The translations under genes and the position numbers were made by a program. From Thiogranum sp. (GTDB lineage Bacteria; Pseudomonadota; Gammaproteobacteria; DSM-19610), in assembly GCA_024102665.1 (NCBI GenBank), contig JAGFJP010000012.1, positions 1 through 43,430 of the forward strand: a DNA stretch of 43,430 bases. Direction: 5' to 3'. The notes beneath the pieces were generated by a model. The model ran no database searches. It was given only the letters and a program-made list of their open reading frames with translations, and was not told the origin of the DNA. Below, piece by piece: positions 33,105-42,278 of this stretch; within the stretch, counting starts at the first letter, position 1; each line of letters begins with the position of its first letter.

Positions 33105-34700
33105 CTATGGCGCCCTGCTTTCGAGCCCAAGCACCACCGTGCGCGCGCGGATGCGCGAGAATACGCCGGCGGGCACCTCTATCGATACTGTTTTCACTTT
33201 CTCCAGTGTGCGCGCGTCGTAAATCACCAGGCGGTCACCATCGTAACCGGCGATGCGGTCGCCGCCGACGCCGGCGCTGACATATAAATAATCGCCGCGC
33301 GCAGTGAATTCCGGAAAATGCGCATGACCCAGCGTGCCTGCAACGGTCAGAGTCCGGGTAACTTCCAGAGTCTCCCTGTCGATGAACTGGATCTTGTTCG
33401 CGTCCGGACCGGTGCCAACGATGTCGACGACAATATACGGGGACCCGGGATGCGCGGCGGGTGATTCCGTGGGACCGATGACGGGAATGCGCCTGACGAT
33501 TTCGAAAGTGTTCATGTCGAAGACAGTAACTTCGTGCGGCTCGCAGGGGCGCGTGCCGATGTTGGTGCCGATACCCAGCAGCCGTCCATGCGAACGCACC
33601 ACGGCACCCGAACCGAGATGCGGCTGACACCCGGCGGGCATCTTTTTGACAATGCGTTTTTCGGCCACGTCGATGACCGCATTGATATTGTCATCGTAAG
33701 AGGACACTACGACATAACGACCGTCCGGCGAGAGAAAGGCATCGTGCAGGTGGCGGCCCACGTCGGTTATTGTGGAAACCGGCATGTCGGGTTTATCCAG
33801 TTCGACGATCCACATCTGGCCGGCCTGCTCGAGCGCGATCACGAACACATCAGCGTAAGGCGTGCCGGTGATCATGCCCGAGTCGGCCTCGACCATCCTG
33901 CCGTCCGGATCGCGCCCGCGCAGTTCCAGCAACTTGAGCGGTTCCAGCGTCGCGGCATCCAGAATCACCGCCGTATTGGGGACAAACGAGCCCGCGGCCA
34001 GGTAACGCCCATCGCGCGATACGGCGAGTGACGTGCCGCTCAGACCGGCCCGCACCTTGCGCACGACCTTTAACGAGTACAGGTCAATCTTGTGAATGTA
34101 GCCGCCGTCATCGCGAACATAGGCCCAGCGCTCCTGCCCGGGGTGAAAATCCATGAGGTGCGGCGCGAAACCGGTCGGCACCTCACCGATCTTTTTGTGG
34201 GTTCTGCCGTTGAAAAACACCACCCTGGCTGCATCGCCGGCGGCGAAGCGCCCGCGTCCCATGACGGCCATCAGGTCATCGATATTTTCGATCGGGTAGG
34301 CCGGTTTGCCGGGCAGGACTGTTTCATCGGCGACGAACACTTCCAGCGAATCGCGGATGTCATTCAAGCCCCACGACAGGGTTCTTTTCGGGCGATTCGT
34401 TATCAATGCGGCCAGCAGATTTCTGTTTCTGGTCGACAACTTGCCCGGCCACGCAGGGTGCTGTGGCATCAGGGTGGTGACGCCCCCGCCGATGATCTTG
34501 GCGCGTACCTGCTCCTCGGTAAGCTTCGTTTCATCGCTGTTCAACGCCGGGCCGATGTATCCGCCGCGATCCGCTCCATGACACACCGCGCAATGCTCGC
34601 TGAACAAGCGCTCGGCTTCGTCAAAATCAGTGACGCTGGCAACAGATCCTGCTCCCGGCAGGATTGTCATACAGAGAACGGATACTATGACAGGCTTCAT
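33105..34700 (-). CDS. NirN-like cytochrome c / d1-propeller protein
   Basis: A 531-aa periplasmic protein built like a cytochrome cd1: a signal peptide, a heme c site CAVCH (37-41) in an LFSEHCAVCHGADRGGYIGPAL context, then an eight-bladed d1-type propeller (for example KIGEVPTGFAPHLMDFHPG, GRHLHDAFLSPDGRYVVVSS, GTLGHAHFPEFTARGDYLYVS). It is clearly distinct from the NirS at 25698. NirN oxidises dihydro-heme d1 in the last step of d1 synthesis, and this is the best match, though NirF and other d1-propeller paralogues are alternatives. The start at 34700 gives the signal peptide. It is divergent from tusA. No other d1-synthesis gene is present nearby. Confidence 0.8.
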   Translation of the reverse strand: MKPVIVSVLCMTILPGAGSVASVTDFDEAERLFSEHCAVCHGADRGGYIGPALNSDETKLTEEQVRAKIIGGGVTTLMPQHPAWPGKLSTRNRNLLAALITNRPKRTLSWGLNDIRDSLEVFVADETVLPGKPAYPIENIDDLMAVMGRGRFAAGDAARVVFFNGRTHKKIGEVPTGFAPHLMDFHPGQERWAYVRDDGGYIHKIDLYSLKVVRKVRAGLSGTSLAVSRDGRYLAAGSFVPNTAVILDAATLEPLKLLELRGRDPDGRMVEADSGMITGTPYADVFVIALEQAGQMWIVELDKPDMPVSTITDVGRHLHDAFLSPDGRYVVVSSYDDNINAVIDVAEKRIVKKMPAGCQPHLGSGAVVRSHGRLLGIGTNIGTRPCEPHEVTVFDMNTFEIVRRIPVIGPTESPAAHPGSPYIVVDIVGTGPDANKIQFIDRETLEVTRTLTVAGTLGHAHFPEFTARGDYLYVSAGVGGDRIAGYDGDRLVIYDARTLEKVKTVSIEVPAGVFSRIRARTVVLGLESRAP

Positions 34701-34824
34701 GCGACCCACCCAAACAGAACGGACAAAAGCAAGTATAGACACTCTCCTGTTACCGAAAGCGATCATCTCCCCGTGCTGATTGCTCACCGTCGGTGAACGG
34801 CAGCAGGCGATCGGGCACAGGCCG

Positions 34825-34850
34825 CGCCATTGCAGCGCCATTGCAGCGCC
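34825..34850. repeat. Short 11-bp tandem repeat
   Basis: The unit CGCCATTGCAG occurs 2.4 times in the intergenic region between the NirN-like gene and tusA. No function is evident. Confidence 0.6.
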
Positions 34851-34961
34851 GGTTCGCGCGAACATCCGGAAGAACCAGGTCCGTGCCGCTAAAGTACCCA
34901 CGCGTTTGCCCGCTATAGCGGTCCAAATCACCTATCACCCAGCCGTACAGGAGTTTTTCCC

Positions 34962-35204
34962 ATGTCTGAAGTCCTGACCAAAGCAGACTACGAACTCGAT
35001 GCACGTGGTCTGAATTGCCCAATGCCCATCCTGCGCGCCAAGAAAGCGGTGCGCGATCTCGAACCCGGCCAGATCATGCACGTCATCGCAACCGACTCGG
35101 GTTCTGCCAACGATTTCCCGCTTTTCTGCAAGCAATCGGGCAACGAACTGATCGAGGCAACAACAGAAAACGGTGAATTTCACTTCTATATCCGCAAGGG
35201 CTGA
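34962..35204 (+). CDS. tusA: TusA-family sulfur carrier protein
   Basis: An 80-aa TusA/SirA-like protein. The sulfur-carrying cysteine is in the conserved motif LDARGLNCPMPILRAKKAV (Cys20), followed by the DSGSANDFPLFCKQSGNEL second half. TusA carries persulfide sulfur for tRNA thiolation, molybdenum cofactor synthesis or, in sulfur oxidisers, cytoplasmic sulfur trafficking. It has a good ribosome site (caggagtttttccc). It is followed by a hairpin terminator at 35350-35375. Confidence 0.92.
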   Translation: MSEVLTKADYELDARGLNCPMPILRAKKAVRDLEPGQIMHVIATDSGSANDFPLFCKQSGNELIEATTENGEFHFYIRKG

Positions 35205-35349
35205 AGTACAAACGCCCGACGCGTTCTCACCGAATTCTCCCTCCCCGGCACGCATAGCCGGAAATCCAGTCGTGCGCTTTCCGGTCCCGGACATTGGCCT
35301 GCCCCGCAGGTCGACCTGACCGGACCGATCTGCGATAGTCATCCCGACG

Positions 35350-35375
35350 GCGGCCCCGCGAAAAGTGGGGGCCGC
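35350..35375 (+). terminator. Hairpin terminator downstream of tusA
   Basis: GCGGCCCC (35350-35357) pairs with GGGGCCGC (35368-35375) around a ten-base loop. TTTT follows seven bases later. The structure ends the tusA transcript about 150 bp after its stop and precedes the 35445 gene. Confidence 0.6.
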
Positions 35376-35444
35376 GGGCAGTTTTCGCTACCATTGGGCC
35401 GAACCGGGCTCCAGACCCGCTTTTAACAACCAGGGAGAATATCC

Positions 35445-36059
35445 ATGAAGCGTCCTGTTATCAGTATCCTGCTGTTATCGATGTCCCTGTTCACCGGTTC
35501 GGTAACCCCGGCAGCCGCCGCGCAGAGCGCAGCCGAGATTCTTGAGCAGGCGCGGGCGCGCTCGCAGGATATCGAGGAGTTGAAAAAGGTCCTGAACGGT
35601 CCCGACGGGAACATGCGTCTGACCACCTTCGACGCCATGGTCAACAGCGGCGATGCCGTGATGAAGGAGGTCGCGCTGGATCTCGGCCTGGCGAGCGCGG
35701 ACAGCCTGTTGCAGGCACTGGCATTCAAGTCGGCGATCATGGCACTGGATCGCGTGCACCTGACACTGACGCCGGATACCGATGCGCCGAAGAACGTCCA
35801 GGAGATGTCGACCCGATACATCGCCGAACGCGGCGCTGATTACGTCATACAGCTGAAGAAAAAGGATCCGCAGGCCGGAACATCGGAGCTGGACCATCCG
35901 AGTTACAAGCTGCAGGTCTCGGGCACGCTGCTGACTTTCCAGCGCGCCAATGACTCCGGCACCCTGGATCTGCAGGACGACAACTCCGTCAAGGGCATCG
36001 TGCGCGGCACTCACAGGAGCACGCCGACCCAGTTCGTAGCGGTCGGGCGCATACGCTGA
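35445..36059 (+). CDS. Exported protein of unknown function
   Basis: A 204-aa protein with a clear signal peptide (ISILLLSMSLFTGSVTPAAAA, cleavage near residue 26). The N-terminal mature half is helical (QSAAEILEQARARSQDIEELKKVLNGPDGNMRLTTFDAMVNSG) and the C-terminal part is beta-rich (YKLQVSGTLLTFQRANDSGTLDLQDD). The helical piece resembles the repeat-like DMRLATFEAM segment of small envelope proteins, but I cannot name the family. It is convergent with the trypsin-like gene, 14 bp apart. Confidence 0.7.
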   Translation: MKRPVISILLLSMSLFTGSVTPAAAAQSAAEILEQARARSQDIEELKKVLNGPDGNMRLTTFDAMVNSGDAVMKEVALDLGLASADSLLQALAFKSAIMALDRVHLTLTPDTDAPKNVQEMSTRYIAERGADYVIQLKKKDPQAGTSELDHPSYKLQVSGTLLTFQRANDSGTLDLQDDNSVKGIVRGTHRSTPTQFVAVGRIR

Positions 36060-36073
36060 GCGTCACTGTCGCA

Positions 36074-37171
36074 TCAGGGTCCCTTGATCCCGATGCGGCG
36101 CAGGGCGATGCGCTGGCCGCCGTCGGCGGCGGCGCCGAATACGATGCGTATCTGCCGGGCCCACACCGGCGCGAAACTGATATGCGCGCGGCCTTCGCTG
36201 AACTGCAGTTCGCCGGCGGTGATCGAACGCCAGTGTTTTTTCGACTCGCTGACGTTGATGAACACTTCGGCCTGTGCCGGCAGCGCGCCGGGTTCGGGCA
36301 CCTGAGTGCCGTCGAGTTCCAGCGCGCTGACCACGCGCCTGGCGCCACCGAGATCGAGTTCGATCTCCGCCGGCCAGTCCGGCACTTCGGCGAACCAGGC
36401 CGCTGATGCATCAGCGGCAGTGAGGTTGACGGCCCGGTGCGCCGCGTTCACCGGCATCACGTTCCATCCCACCACCTGCGCCGGCGGCTCTGCGGACGGG
36501 CGTTCGCGGCCGGCGGCTGCGGACGGGGTCAGCGCAGCGGCGCCGCTGACATGCCCTTCGGCTTTCTCCAGCATGCGATCGAGTCGCAGCACCGTACCGA
36601 CGCCGCTTCTGGCGTGCACCGACAGCAGCATCCCGACCGGCGCCTTGCCGATCATCAACAGGCTGCCGCTGTGCCCTTTGCGCATGGGATTGTCCGCATT
36701 GGTGGGCTGCACACGCAGCAGATTTCGTCCGTCATCGTCAATGATGGTGACAGCGAGTTGCGCGATGGTGCCGTCGCCGTTGACCGAACGGATGACCGCC
36801 AGTCCATTGTCCTGGATGCGGCGATCGACAGCCCGGCTGATAGTCGACATGCTGAATCCGCAGTCAGTCGTGATGGCGCCGTTGACTTCGGCGATGGCGA
36901 GATCGTCGCCCAGATCGGTCACGCCGGCCGCCTCGCCGAGCAGCGGCGTATCGCCTTCCCGGAGAAAGGCAGGAACGCCGGTCTCATCGACCACATGTTT
37001 GGGCAGCAGGGCCAGGCATTGCCCGGCATAATGCGTGAGATACGCCTGGCCGATTTCGAGTTCCGGCCGATCATAGGCGCGCACCAGCGCCTGGTTGCCC
37101 AGCGCCGCCGCGGGCAGCGCAGCGCACAATGCCAGCAATCCAAACCGCGCGTTAATCCTTGTCGCTGTCAT
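36074..37171 (-). CDS. Exported trypsin-like serine protease with C-terminal beta domain
   Basis: A 365-aa exported protein. Residues about 25-215 look like a trypsin-fold domain: His59 (LLPKHVV), Asp90 (GDDLAIAEV) and Ser168 (KGHSGSLLM) can form the catalytic triad in the right order. The C-terminal 130 residues (WFAEVPDWPAEIELDLGGARRVVSALELDG...WARQIRIVFGA) look like a discoidin-type (F5/8 C) beta-sandwich that binds surfaces or glycans. This would be a secreted or periplasmic protease or a degenerate binding protein. Its start overlaps the upstream membrane-protein gene by 20 bp, so it is the last gene of a coupled three-gene operon. The function is unknown. Confidence 0.65.
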   Translation of the reverse strand: MTATRINARFGLLALCAALPAAALGNQALVRAYDRPELEIGQAYLTHYAGQCLALLPKHVVDETGVPAFLREGDTPLLGEAAGVTDLGDDLAIAEVNGAITTDCGFSMSTISRAVDRRIQDNGLAVIRSVNGDGTIAQLAVTIIDDDGRNLLRVQPTNADNPMRKGHSGSLLMIGKAPVGMLLSVHARSGVGTVLRLDRMLEKAEGHVSGAAALTPSAAAGRERPSAEPPAQVVGWNVMPVNAAHRAVNLTAADASAAWFAEVPDWPAEIELDLGGARRVVSALELDGTQVPEPGALPAQAEVFINVSESKKHWRSITAGELQFSEGRAHISFAPVWARQIRIVFGAAADGGQRIALRRIGIKGP

Positions 37172-38270
37172 CACACCCCGCCCTCGCCTGCCCGCGCTCA
37201 TGCCGGGTTCCGCGCAGGCAGTCCTGAAGAAGGTGGCGTAGCCCCCGGCACTGCGCCTCCTTGCCGACAAAGAAACCGGCCGAACCAATGTACCCTGAAA
37301 AGATGGAAATCAGGCCGATCAAGAGGCCTGAAACGATCGCCAGCCGGTCGTGCATGAAACGCGACCAGAAGCCCGGACGGAATTCGATCTGAGACGCGCC
37401 GAAGCGCTCGACAACCAGGCTGTCCGCGAGCCCGATGCCGGCGACCTCCAGAGACGGCGCGCGCTCCTCGCCGGGTTTCGTCATGACATAGCGCAGATGA
37501 CCACGCGGCCATACGGTGTCGCTGCCTCTGACGGTCTTTTCCAGTCGCACCTGATCGCCCAGCATCAGGTCCATTTCCTGCACCAGCACACGCTTTGCGG
37601 CGGACTTGTCCGATGCCGTGTAGACCGACAAGCGGCCGCCGTTCAGCATGCGGTTGTAAGACCAGGTCACGTCGCGACCGGCGGCAAGTTCTCCCTGGAA
37701 CGGAAACACCAGGACAGAGGCATGGCCGGCGCGCGCGTCGCCCTCCCACACCAGGTTGGCCTTTGCAGGCAGCACGGCGTCGAAATCGCCGTCGACCAGG
37801 TGCAGCTTGCCGAGCGACCTGTCCCTGTTGCCGGAACGTAACGCCAGCATCAGCGCGCCATCGGGTTGCACTTCCAGCAGCGCGTGGATAGTGCCGGGAT
37901 CACCCGTGCCGTCGAGGCCGCCGAGCCGCAACACCAGTTCGCTGCTTGCCGTCGCCGCGACCCGGTAAACCTGCCAGCGGCCGCAGGCCGATGACGCTGT
38001 CCTTTCCAGCTTGTCGCCGCCCGTGAAATCCCCCGGCGGCACGCACAGCAGCGCGCCATCGACGCGCCATGTGGTTTCCCGCGCGTCGGGCAGATCGACG
38101 CCGGCGACTTCCGTGCTGGCGCTCAGCGTGTACTGCCAGGTCGGCGGCCACAGCATGAACCTGACCAGCAACGCGATGAACAACAGGACCAGAAACGGCA
38201 CCGAATACCAGACCGCCCGCAGCACGATCAACCACAGGATCCAGCCTGTCGAGCGCCCGGGTTCGGTCAT
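37152..38270 (-). CDS. Two-helix membrane protein with large periplasmic domain, unknown function
   Basis: A 372-aa protein with an N-terminal helix (WYSVPFLVLLFIALLVRFML), a periplasmic domain of about 260 residues and a C-terminal helix (DRLAIVSGLLIGLISIFSGYIGSAGFF). The last 40 residues are charged and carry cysteines (QCRGLRHLLQDCLRGTRHE), probably cytoplasmic. There are no enzyme motifs. Its ATG overlaps the preceding stop (ATGA) and its stop overlaps the protease-like gene, so the three products are made together and may form an envelope complex. Confidence 0.65.
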   Translation of the reverse strand: MTEPGRSTGWILWLIVLRAVWYSVPFLVLLFIALLVRFMLWPPTWQYTLSASTEVAGVDLPDARETTWRVDGALLCVPPGDFTGGDKLERTASSACGRWQVYRVAATASSELVLRLGGLDGTGDPGTIHALLEVQPDGALMLALRSGNRDRSLGKLHLVDGDFDAVLPAKANLVWEGDARAGHASVLVFPFQGELAAGRDVTWSYNRMLNGGRLSVYTASDKSAAKRVLVQEMDLMLGDQVRLEKTVRGSDTVWPRGHLRYVMTKPGEERAPSLEVAGIGLADSLVVERFGASQIEFRPGFWSRFMHDRLAIVSGLLIGLISIFSGYIGSAGFFVGKEAQCRGLRHLLQDCLRGTRHERGQARAGCDDSDKD

Positions 38271-38998
38271 TGACGCGGTGCAATGCGCAGGTTCAGATGG
38301 ACGTCGGGCAGCTCGCGCCCGAAGCGTTCGCGCAGGATCTGCACTGGCGGCGCGGCAGCGATCGAACTCCATTGCAGATCGCAAAAATAATCGAAACTGG
38401 TACGCTGCCCGGCATCGATGAACGCGCATTCCACAAGTTCGCCGGCATCGCCGATTTTGTAGTAGACGTCCGTGGCGCCGAACGAGTTGACGTAGACGCG
38501 AACGAATTCGGGAGCAGCGGACTTCAACTTATCGTCGAACTCATCGACCAGGTAGTACGATTGCCCGGAACTGCTGCAATCGCCCCGCGTGGCGAGCATG
38601 GCGATGTCACCCGTCTGATAGTCTTTCAGTACGTCGCGCTTGCCGGACCTGAACGGCAGCTGCACCGGTTCTCCGCTTTGCGCCTGCGGAACCTTCATGG
38701 TGAACACGGCGCGCAGATAGTACGCGCCGTCGCGCGACACCATGGTCAGACAGGCCTTGTTTTCGCCGATGTCCGGCGGTGAAAACACGGCCAGCGACCC
38801 GGTGGCTGAGCCCGTGAGCGCCCGCGAACTCGCCACGCCGACGATCACCGCACCGCTGACGGAGACTTCCGGGCTGTAGCTTTCCTGAAAGCTTTTCTCA
38901 TCGAGTTCGGCGACGAGCGGCGCTGCGTCGGCGATCGCCGCGGTTGCGACGCAGGCAACGAAAACCCGTGCCAGCTTGAGTGCGATACGCCTGTTCAT
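38267..38998 (-). CDS. Exported protein, first gene of the membrane/protease operon
   Basis: A 243-aa exported protein with a signal peptide (LARVFVACVATAAIADAAP). The mature part is beta-rich with cysteines in NKACLTMVS, RGDCSSSG and ECAFID that may pair. I do not recognise the family. The ATG at 38998 has a strong ribosome site (ggaggagatgacggt) and the open frame further upstream is not supported. A TATAAA sequence lies about 35 bp upstream. Its stop overlaps the next start (ATGA). Confidence 0.65.
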   Translation of the reverse strand: MNRRIALKLARVFVACVATAAIADAAPLVAELDEKSFQESYSPEVSVSGAVIVGVASSRALTGSATGSLAVFSPPDIGENKACLTMVSRDGAYYLRAVFTMKVPQAQSGEPVQLPFRSGKRDVLKDYQTGDIAMLATRGDCSSSGQSYYLVDEFDDKLKSAAPEFVRVYVNSFGATDVYYKIGDAGELVECAFIDAGQRTSFDYFCDLQWSSIAAAPPVQILRERFGRELPDVHLNLRIAPRQ

Positions 38999-39188
38999 AC
39001 CGTCATCTCCTCCGGAGTAAGCTGCTCTTTTATAGTTATGCATGTCGCCGGCGCGGCGACGCCTCGCCTCCGCACCCGGAAGATAGTAACCAAAACCGTG
39101 GCTGAGGGCACAGGTTTCCGGCGGTGTTCCTGACCACCTCCGGCGCTCCCCGTCCCGGTCCGCAACGCGGACCCGAACCGTTTCGCGT

Positions 39189-40505
39189 CTAGAAACCCTG
39201 CAACCTGAGCGTGCGGTATATCTGATCCCGGGTGACTGCGGGCACACCGGCTTCTTCCGCATAATGTTTCCAGCGGGATACCGCCTTGCGCACTTCGTCG
39301 ACAATAGCCTCGGCGCGGCCGCGCTTCATCGAAGCCGCCCTCGCACATGCCCTGAAATCCTCCAGCGTGAAGTCATCACGCTTGCCGTTCATGGTCATCT
39401 GATGGCTGGCCGTCCATGCGCCCGCGGGATTGTAGCTGTAGATCACATCAAAGGCCGGCGCCAGCGACCAGTTGCCGGCCTTGTCCATCAGGAAGGCGAT
39501 GTTCTTGACGTGGTCGTCCTGGTTGCGAGCCATGATGTTGAACACCATGCGGCGAAACTGCTCTTCGATCGCGGCCATCGGCAGACCCAGCTGCCGGATC
39601 ACCAGCAACGCCTGTTCATAACTGTACGCGCCCGCCATATTGAAATCGTAATGCGCCAGCGCGCACAAGGACTGCATGTGCAGTTTTTCACCCCCGGCGA
39701 GGCGATCGAAGCGGCGGGTCATGAAGTGGCGCCGGCCGTTTTCCTCGAACAGCCGGCATTCACTGATATCGATGCCGCAGTCGCGTGCCATCCTGTAATA
39801 GGCGTATTCGATTGCGCCGTAGCCTTGCGGATCCTCCAGTTCCTTGTCGCGGTTGCCGCTGACGCCGTCGAATTTCAGCAGCCAGTATTCAAAACCTTCG
39901 CCCGCCGGAATCTGGCCGGAACGCACTTCATTGGTGGCCGGGTTCCAGGCGATCACTGCCTTGGCCCGGGCGCCGCCCGCCGAGGTGCCGACGCGCAGGA
40001 TATCGGTCATGGCCTGCGCCTTGAGTTCCTCGTCGCCATCCGTATCGAAGTAAACCTGCAAGTTGTTGCGGTGGGTCAGTATCGCCGCGGCGAGTTCCAC
40101 CAGCTTGTCGATCTGGATGCGGTTGGCCTGTCGCGCCCCGGGACCGGTGGCGGGCGCGAATTCGAGGGCCCCCATGCCGCGTTCACCCGTATAACAAAGC
40201 CGCTCGATTACGTTGAATGAGTCGGACGTTCGGCCCTGGCTTGCCAGCCAGGCGTCGATCAACAGGTGTCCGAACTTGTCCGGAAGGGAATCGGCCAGCA
40301 ACCCCGGCAAGCCGTAAAAGGTCTGGCGGGACAATCCGGGGAAGCGATAGACGCTGCGCGACAGCGGCATGGCAAGCGGTGACACCTCGATGCCGCTTTG
40401 CGCGAAGGCCGGATCGTACTCGAACGCGGCAACCTCTTCGCCTTCTTCCAGCGAAACCGCGCCGATGGTGCGTCCCCACAGTCGGACCTCGGCGACTGTG
40501 CTCAC
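39189..40505 (-). CDS. hipA: HipA-family serine/threonine kinase toxin
   Basis: A 438-aa HipA toxin of a type II toxin-antitoxin pair. HipA kinases phosphorylate targets such as glutamyl-tRNA synthetase and induce dormancy. Visible are the N-terminal subdomain (LAMPLSRSVYRFPGLSRQTFYGLPGLLADSLPDKFG), the GGARAKAVI loop, the catalytic segment NQDDHVKNIAFL (near residue 312) and the metal-binding APAFDVIYS that serves as the DFG equivalent. The motifs are intact, so it should be active. Its start overlaps the hipB stop by four bases (ATGA), so toxin translation is coupled to the antitoxin. It is longer than the minimal HipT type. Confidence 0.93.
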   Translation of the reverse strand: MSTVAEVRLWGRTIGAVSLEEGEEVAAFEYDPAFAQSGIEVSPLAMPLSRSVYRFPGLSRQTFYGLPGLLADSLPDKFGHLLIDAWLASQGRTSDSFNVIERLCYTGERGMGALEFAPATGPGARQANRIQIDKLVELAAAILTHRNNLQVYFDTDGDEELKAQAMTDILRVGTSAGGARAKAVIAWNPATNEVRSGQIPAGEGFEYWLLKFDGVSGNRDKELEDPQGYGAIEYAYYRMARDCGIDISECRLFEENGRRHFMTRRFDRLAGGEKLHMQSLCALAHYDFNMAGAYSYEQALLVIRQLGLPMAAIEEQFRRMVFNIMARNQDDHVKNIAFLMDKAGNWSLAPAFDVIYSYNPAGAWTASHQMTMNGKRDDFTLEDFRACARAASMKRGRAEAIVDEVRKAVSRWKHYAEEAGVPAVTRDQIYRTLRLQGF

Positions 40506-40852
40506 GGCTCGTCATCCCAGGACCAGGGCTTTTCGCGCTGTTCTGCGGTCCGGCGTCCCGGGGCGCGCTGCCGTGCCTTGCCCTTGCGCTTCAACAACTC
40601 CATCGGCCGCGGGCCGGCCTGCGGAATTACGCGATCCAGGTCCGGCAGCGCATCCAGCACCCGCAGAATGCGAATCAGGCTCGACAACTGCGCCGAGTGC
40701 CCGGCCTCGATCCGCTCCAGTGTCCGCTTCGCAATCCCCGCCTGTTCAGCCACCTCCGCCTGGGTCAGCTGCAGTTCGAGCCGGCGCGAAGCGATACGCC
40801 CGCCGAATTCCGCAAGAATGGTCTCATCTGTGAGCAGCCTGGAGATTTTCAT
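40502..40852 (-). CDS. hipB: HipB-type antitoxin (XRE-family regulator)
   Basis: A 116-aa XRE-family DNA-binding antitoxin. The helix-turn-helix is ASRRLELQLTQAEVAEQAGIAKRTLERIEAG (about residues 22-52). The basic C-terminal tail (ELLKRKGKARQRAPGRRTAEQREKPWSWDDEP) probably contacts HipA or DNA. The ATG at 40852 is chosen; a TTG at 40861 is also in frame. It should repress its own operon through the repeated TCGTCA-N4-TGACGA-like sites that begin three bases upstream. Confidence 0.92.
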   Translation of the reverse strand: MKISRLLTDETILAEFGGRIASRRLELQLTQAEVAEQAGIAKRTLERIEAGHSAQLSSLIRILRVLDALPDLDRVIPQAGPRPMELLKRKGKARQRAPGRRTAEQREKPWSWDDEP

Positions 40853-40854
40853 AG

Positions 40855-40996
40855 TCGTCAAATATTGCGAGTACTAGCTATAAAGACGAACGTATCGTCA
40901 GATATGACGAACTATAGTGCATTGATTTTGTTTTTACAACACGTCGTATTTTACGATTTATGATCTCTTATCCATTTTACTCGTCATTTTTAACGA
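40855..40996 (-). promoter_or_regulatory. HipB operator array in an AT-rich leader
   Basis: Three 16-bp sites share the pattern TCGTCA-N4-TGACGA: 40855-40870 (second arm degenerate), 40895-40910 (perfect arms) and 40981-40996 (one mismatch). A compact relative, TCGTATTTTACGA, lies at 40944-40956. The region is strikingly AT-rich compared with the flanks. The remainder to 41217 contains no gene I can support. Confidence 0.65.
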
Positions 40997-41217
40997 CTTA
41001 TAAAAATCACGCATCATGAATGATAAACGATCGCAGTCAACTCAATGCGCTGCGCTTGTTTTGCTGCCGGACAGCCCCTGGTTAGCGGAGTACGGCCCGG
41101 TGGCAGGCGCGGGTTCTGGATTGTCTGTAGCGCGCCGTCGACGCAGCCCGGGAAACGTCGGGCGCAGCGCCGGGTATTCGCCGGTACCGGGTCGCGGTCT
41201 GTGAGAGTGAACGCTGG

Positions 41218-41424
41218 CTAGGCGCTTTTCCTGCGCGTGGAAATGCCGAACGGCACGTAGCTCGGACACCAGCCGATAAGGCTGGTCACCAGGAACGCCA
41301 CCGCGATGATGCCCAGAATGATCGCCGCCGTTCCGGTGATCTGCCCGTTGAAGTAAAGCGCCGCGATGACGGCGACCACGATCAGACGGATGACCCTGTC
41401 TGCGGTACCCATGTTCAGTTTCAT
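41218..41424 (-). CDS. DUF2892 small membrane protein
   Basis: A 68-aa protein with two membrane helices matching DUF2892 (the YgaP-type membrane module): MGTADRVIRLIVVAVIAALYF and TAAIILGIIAVAFLVTSLIGWCPSYVPFGIST. The CPSYVPFGI end is characteristic. In some bacteria this domain is fused to a rhodanese; here it stands alone. It has a good ribosome site (acaggagaaccgag). The role is unknown. Confidence 0.88.
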   Translation of the reverse strand: MKLNMGTADRVIRLIVVAVIAALYFNGQITGTAAIILGIIAVAFLVTSLIGWCPSYVPFGISTRRKSA

Positions 41425-41597
41425 CTCGGTTCTCCTGTGCCGGCCACAGAACACGTCTATGCGGCCTTAAGCGTAGCCTAAAACAGGTGCTGGACAAGCA
41501 GGACCAGGCCGGTCCAGCGAGATCATGATTATCATGCCGCAACAAACCTCGTCACCGGGCAACCGTGAACATTCAAGACTGTTGAAGAGGTTTTGGT

Positions 41598-42278
41598 ATG
41601 CTGCATACCCTGAAACCCATTCGAGGCCTTGTACTGCCAATGAAGACCGATAGCTTGCGTCAGGAGTTGATGGCCAAAGGGCTTGTCAGCGGCGATCTGC
41701 ACGCCGATCCGATCAGCCAGTTCGAGCAATGGTATGCGCAGACGCTGGAGACAGATCTTCCCGAACCCACCGCGATGGTGCTTGCCACAGTGGATGCGCA
41801 GGGCCAGCCCTGGCAGCGCACGGTATTACTGAAACTGTTTGATGAAAAGGGTTTCGTCTTTTTCACCAACTACTCGAGCCGCAAAGCCGAACACATCGCC
41901 GGCAACAACAAAGTGAGCCTGTTGTTTCCCTGGCAGGCGCTCGGGCGGCAGGTGAAGGTGACCGGCGCTGCCGCGAAGATCCCGACCACGGAGTCCATGA
42001 AGTACTTCGCGACCCGGCCGCGTGGCAGCCAGATCGGCGCCTGGACCTCGCAACAAAGCCAGGTGATCAAGTCGCGCGCGATGCTCGATGCCATGTTCGA
42101 CGAAATGAAACACAAGTTCCTGGATGGCGAAGTGCCGTTGCCGTCGTTCTGGGGCGGCTATCGCGTCACGCCGGAGACCATCGAATTCTGGCAGGCAAGG
42201 GACAGCCGCCTGCACGACCGGTTTATCTATCGCCGGGACGACGAGTCTCACTGGTTTACGCAGCGGCTTGCGCCATGA
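41598..42278 (+). CDS. pdxH: Pyridoxamine 5'-phosphate oxidase
   Basis: A 226-aa FMN enzyme that oxidises pyridoxine or pyridoxamine 5'-phosphate to pyridoxal 5'-phosphate. It aligns along its length with E. coli Pdx[76 protein letters not shown] and the closing RLHDRF. The 41598 start is favoured by gaagagg seven bases before it. The alternative ATG at 41640 would give 212 aa with a weaker ribosome site. Confidence 0.95.
   Translation: MLHTLKPIRGLVLPMKTDSLRQELMAKGLVSGDLHADPISQFEQWYAQTLETDLPEPTAMVLATVDAQGQPWQRTVLLKLFDEKGFVFFTNYSSRKAEHIAGNNKVSLLFPWQALGRQVKVTGAAAKIPTTESMKYFATRPRGSQIGAWTSQQSQVIKSRAMLDAMFDEMKHKFLDGEVPLPSFWGGYRVTPETIEFWQARDSRLHDRFIYRRDDESHWFTQRLAP

Noticed and set aside
41518-41535. 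Fur-box-like ATCATGATTATCAT sequence
   Set aside because: Only about 13 of 18 hexamer positions fit, and neither flanking gene (DUF2892, pdxH) is an obvious iron gene.
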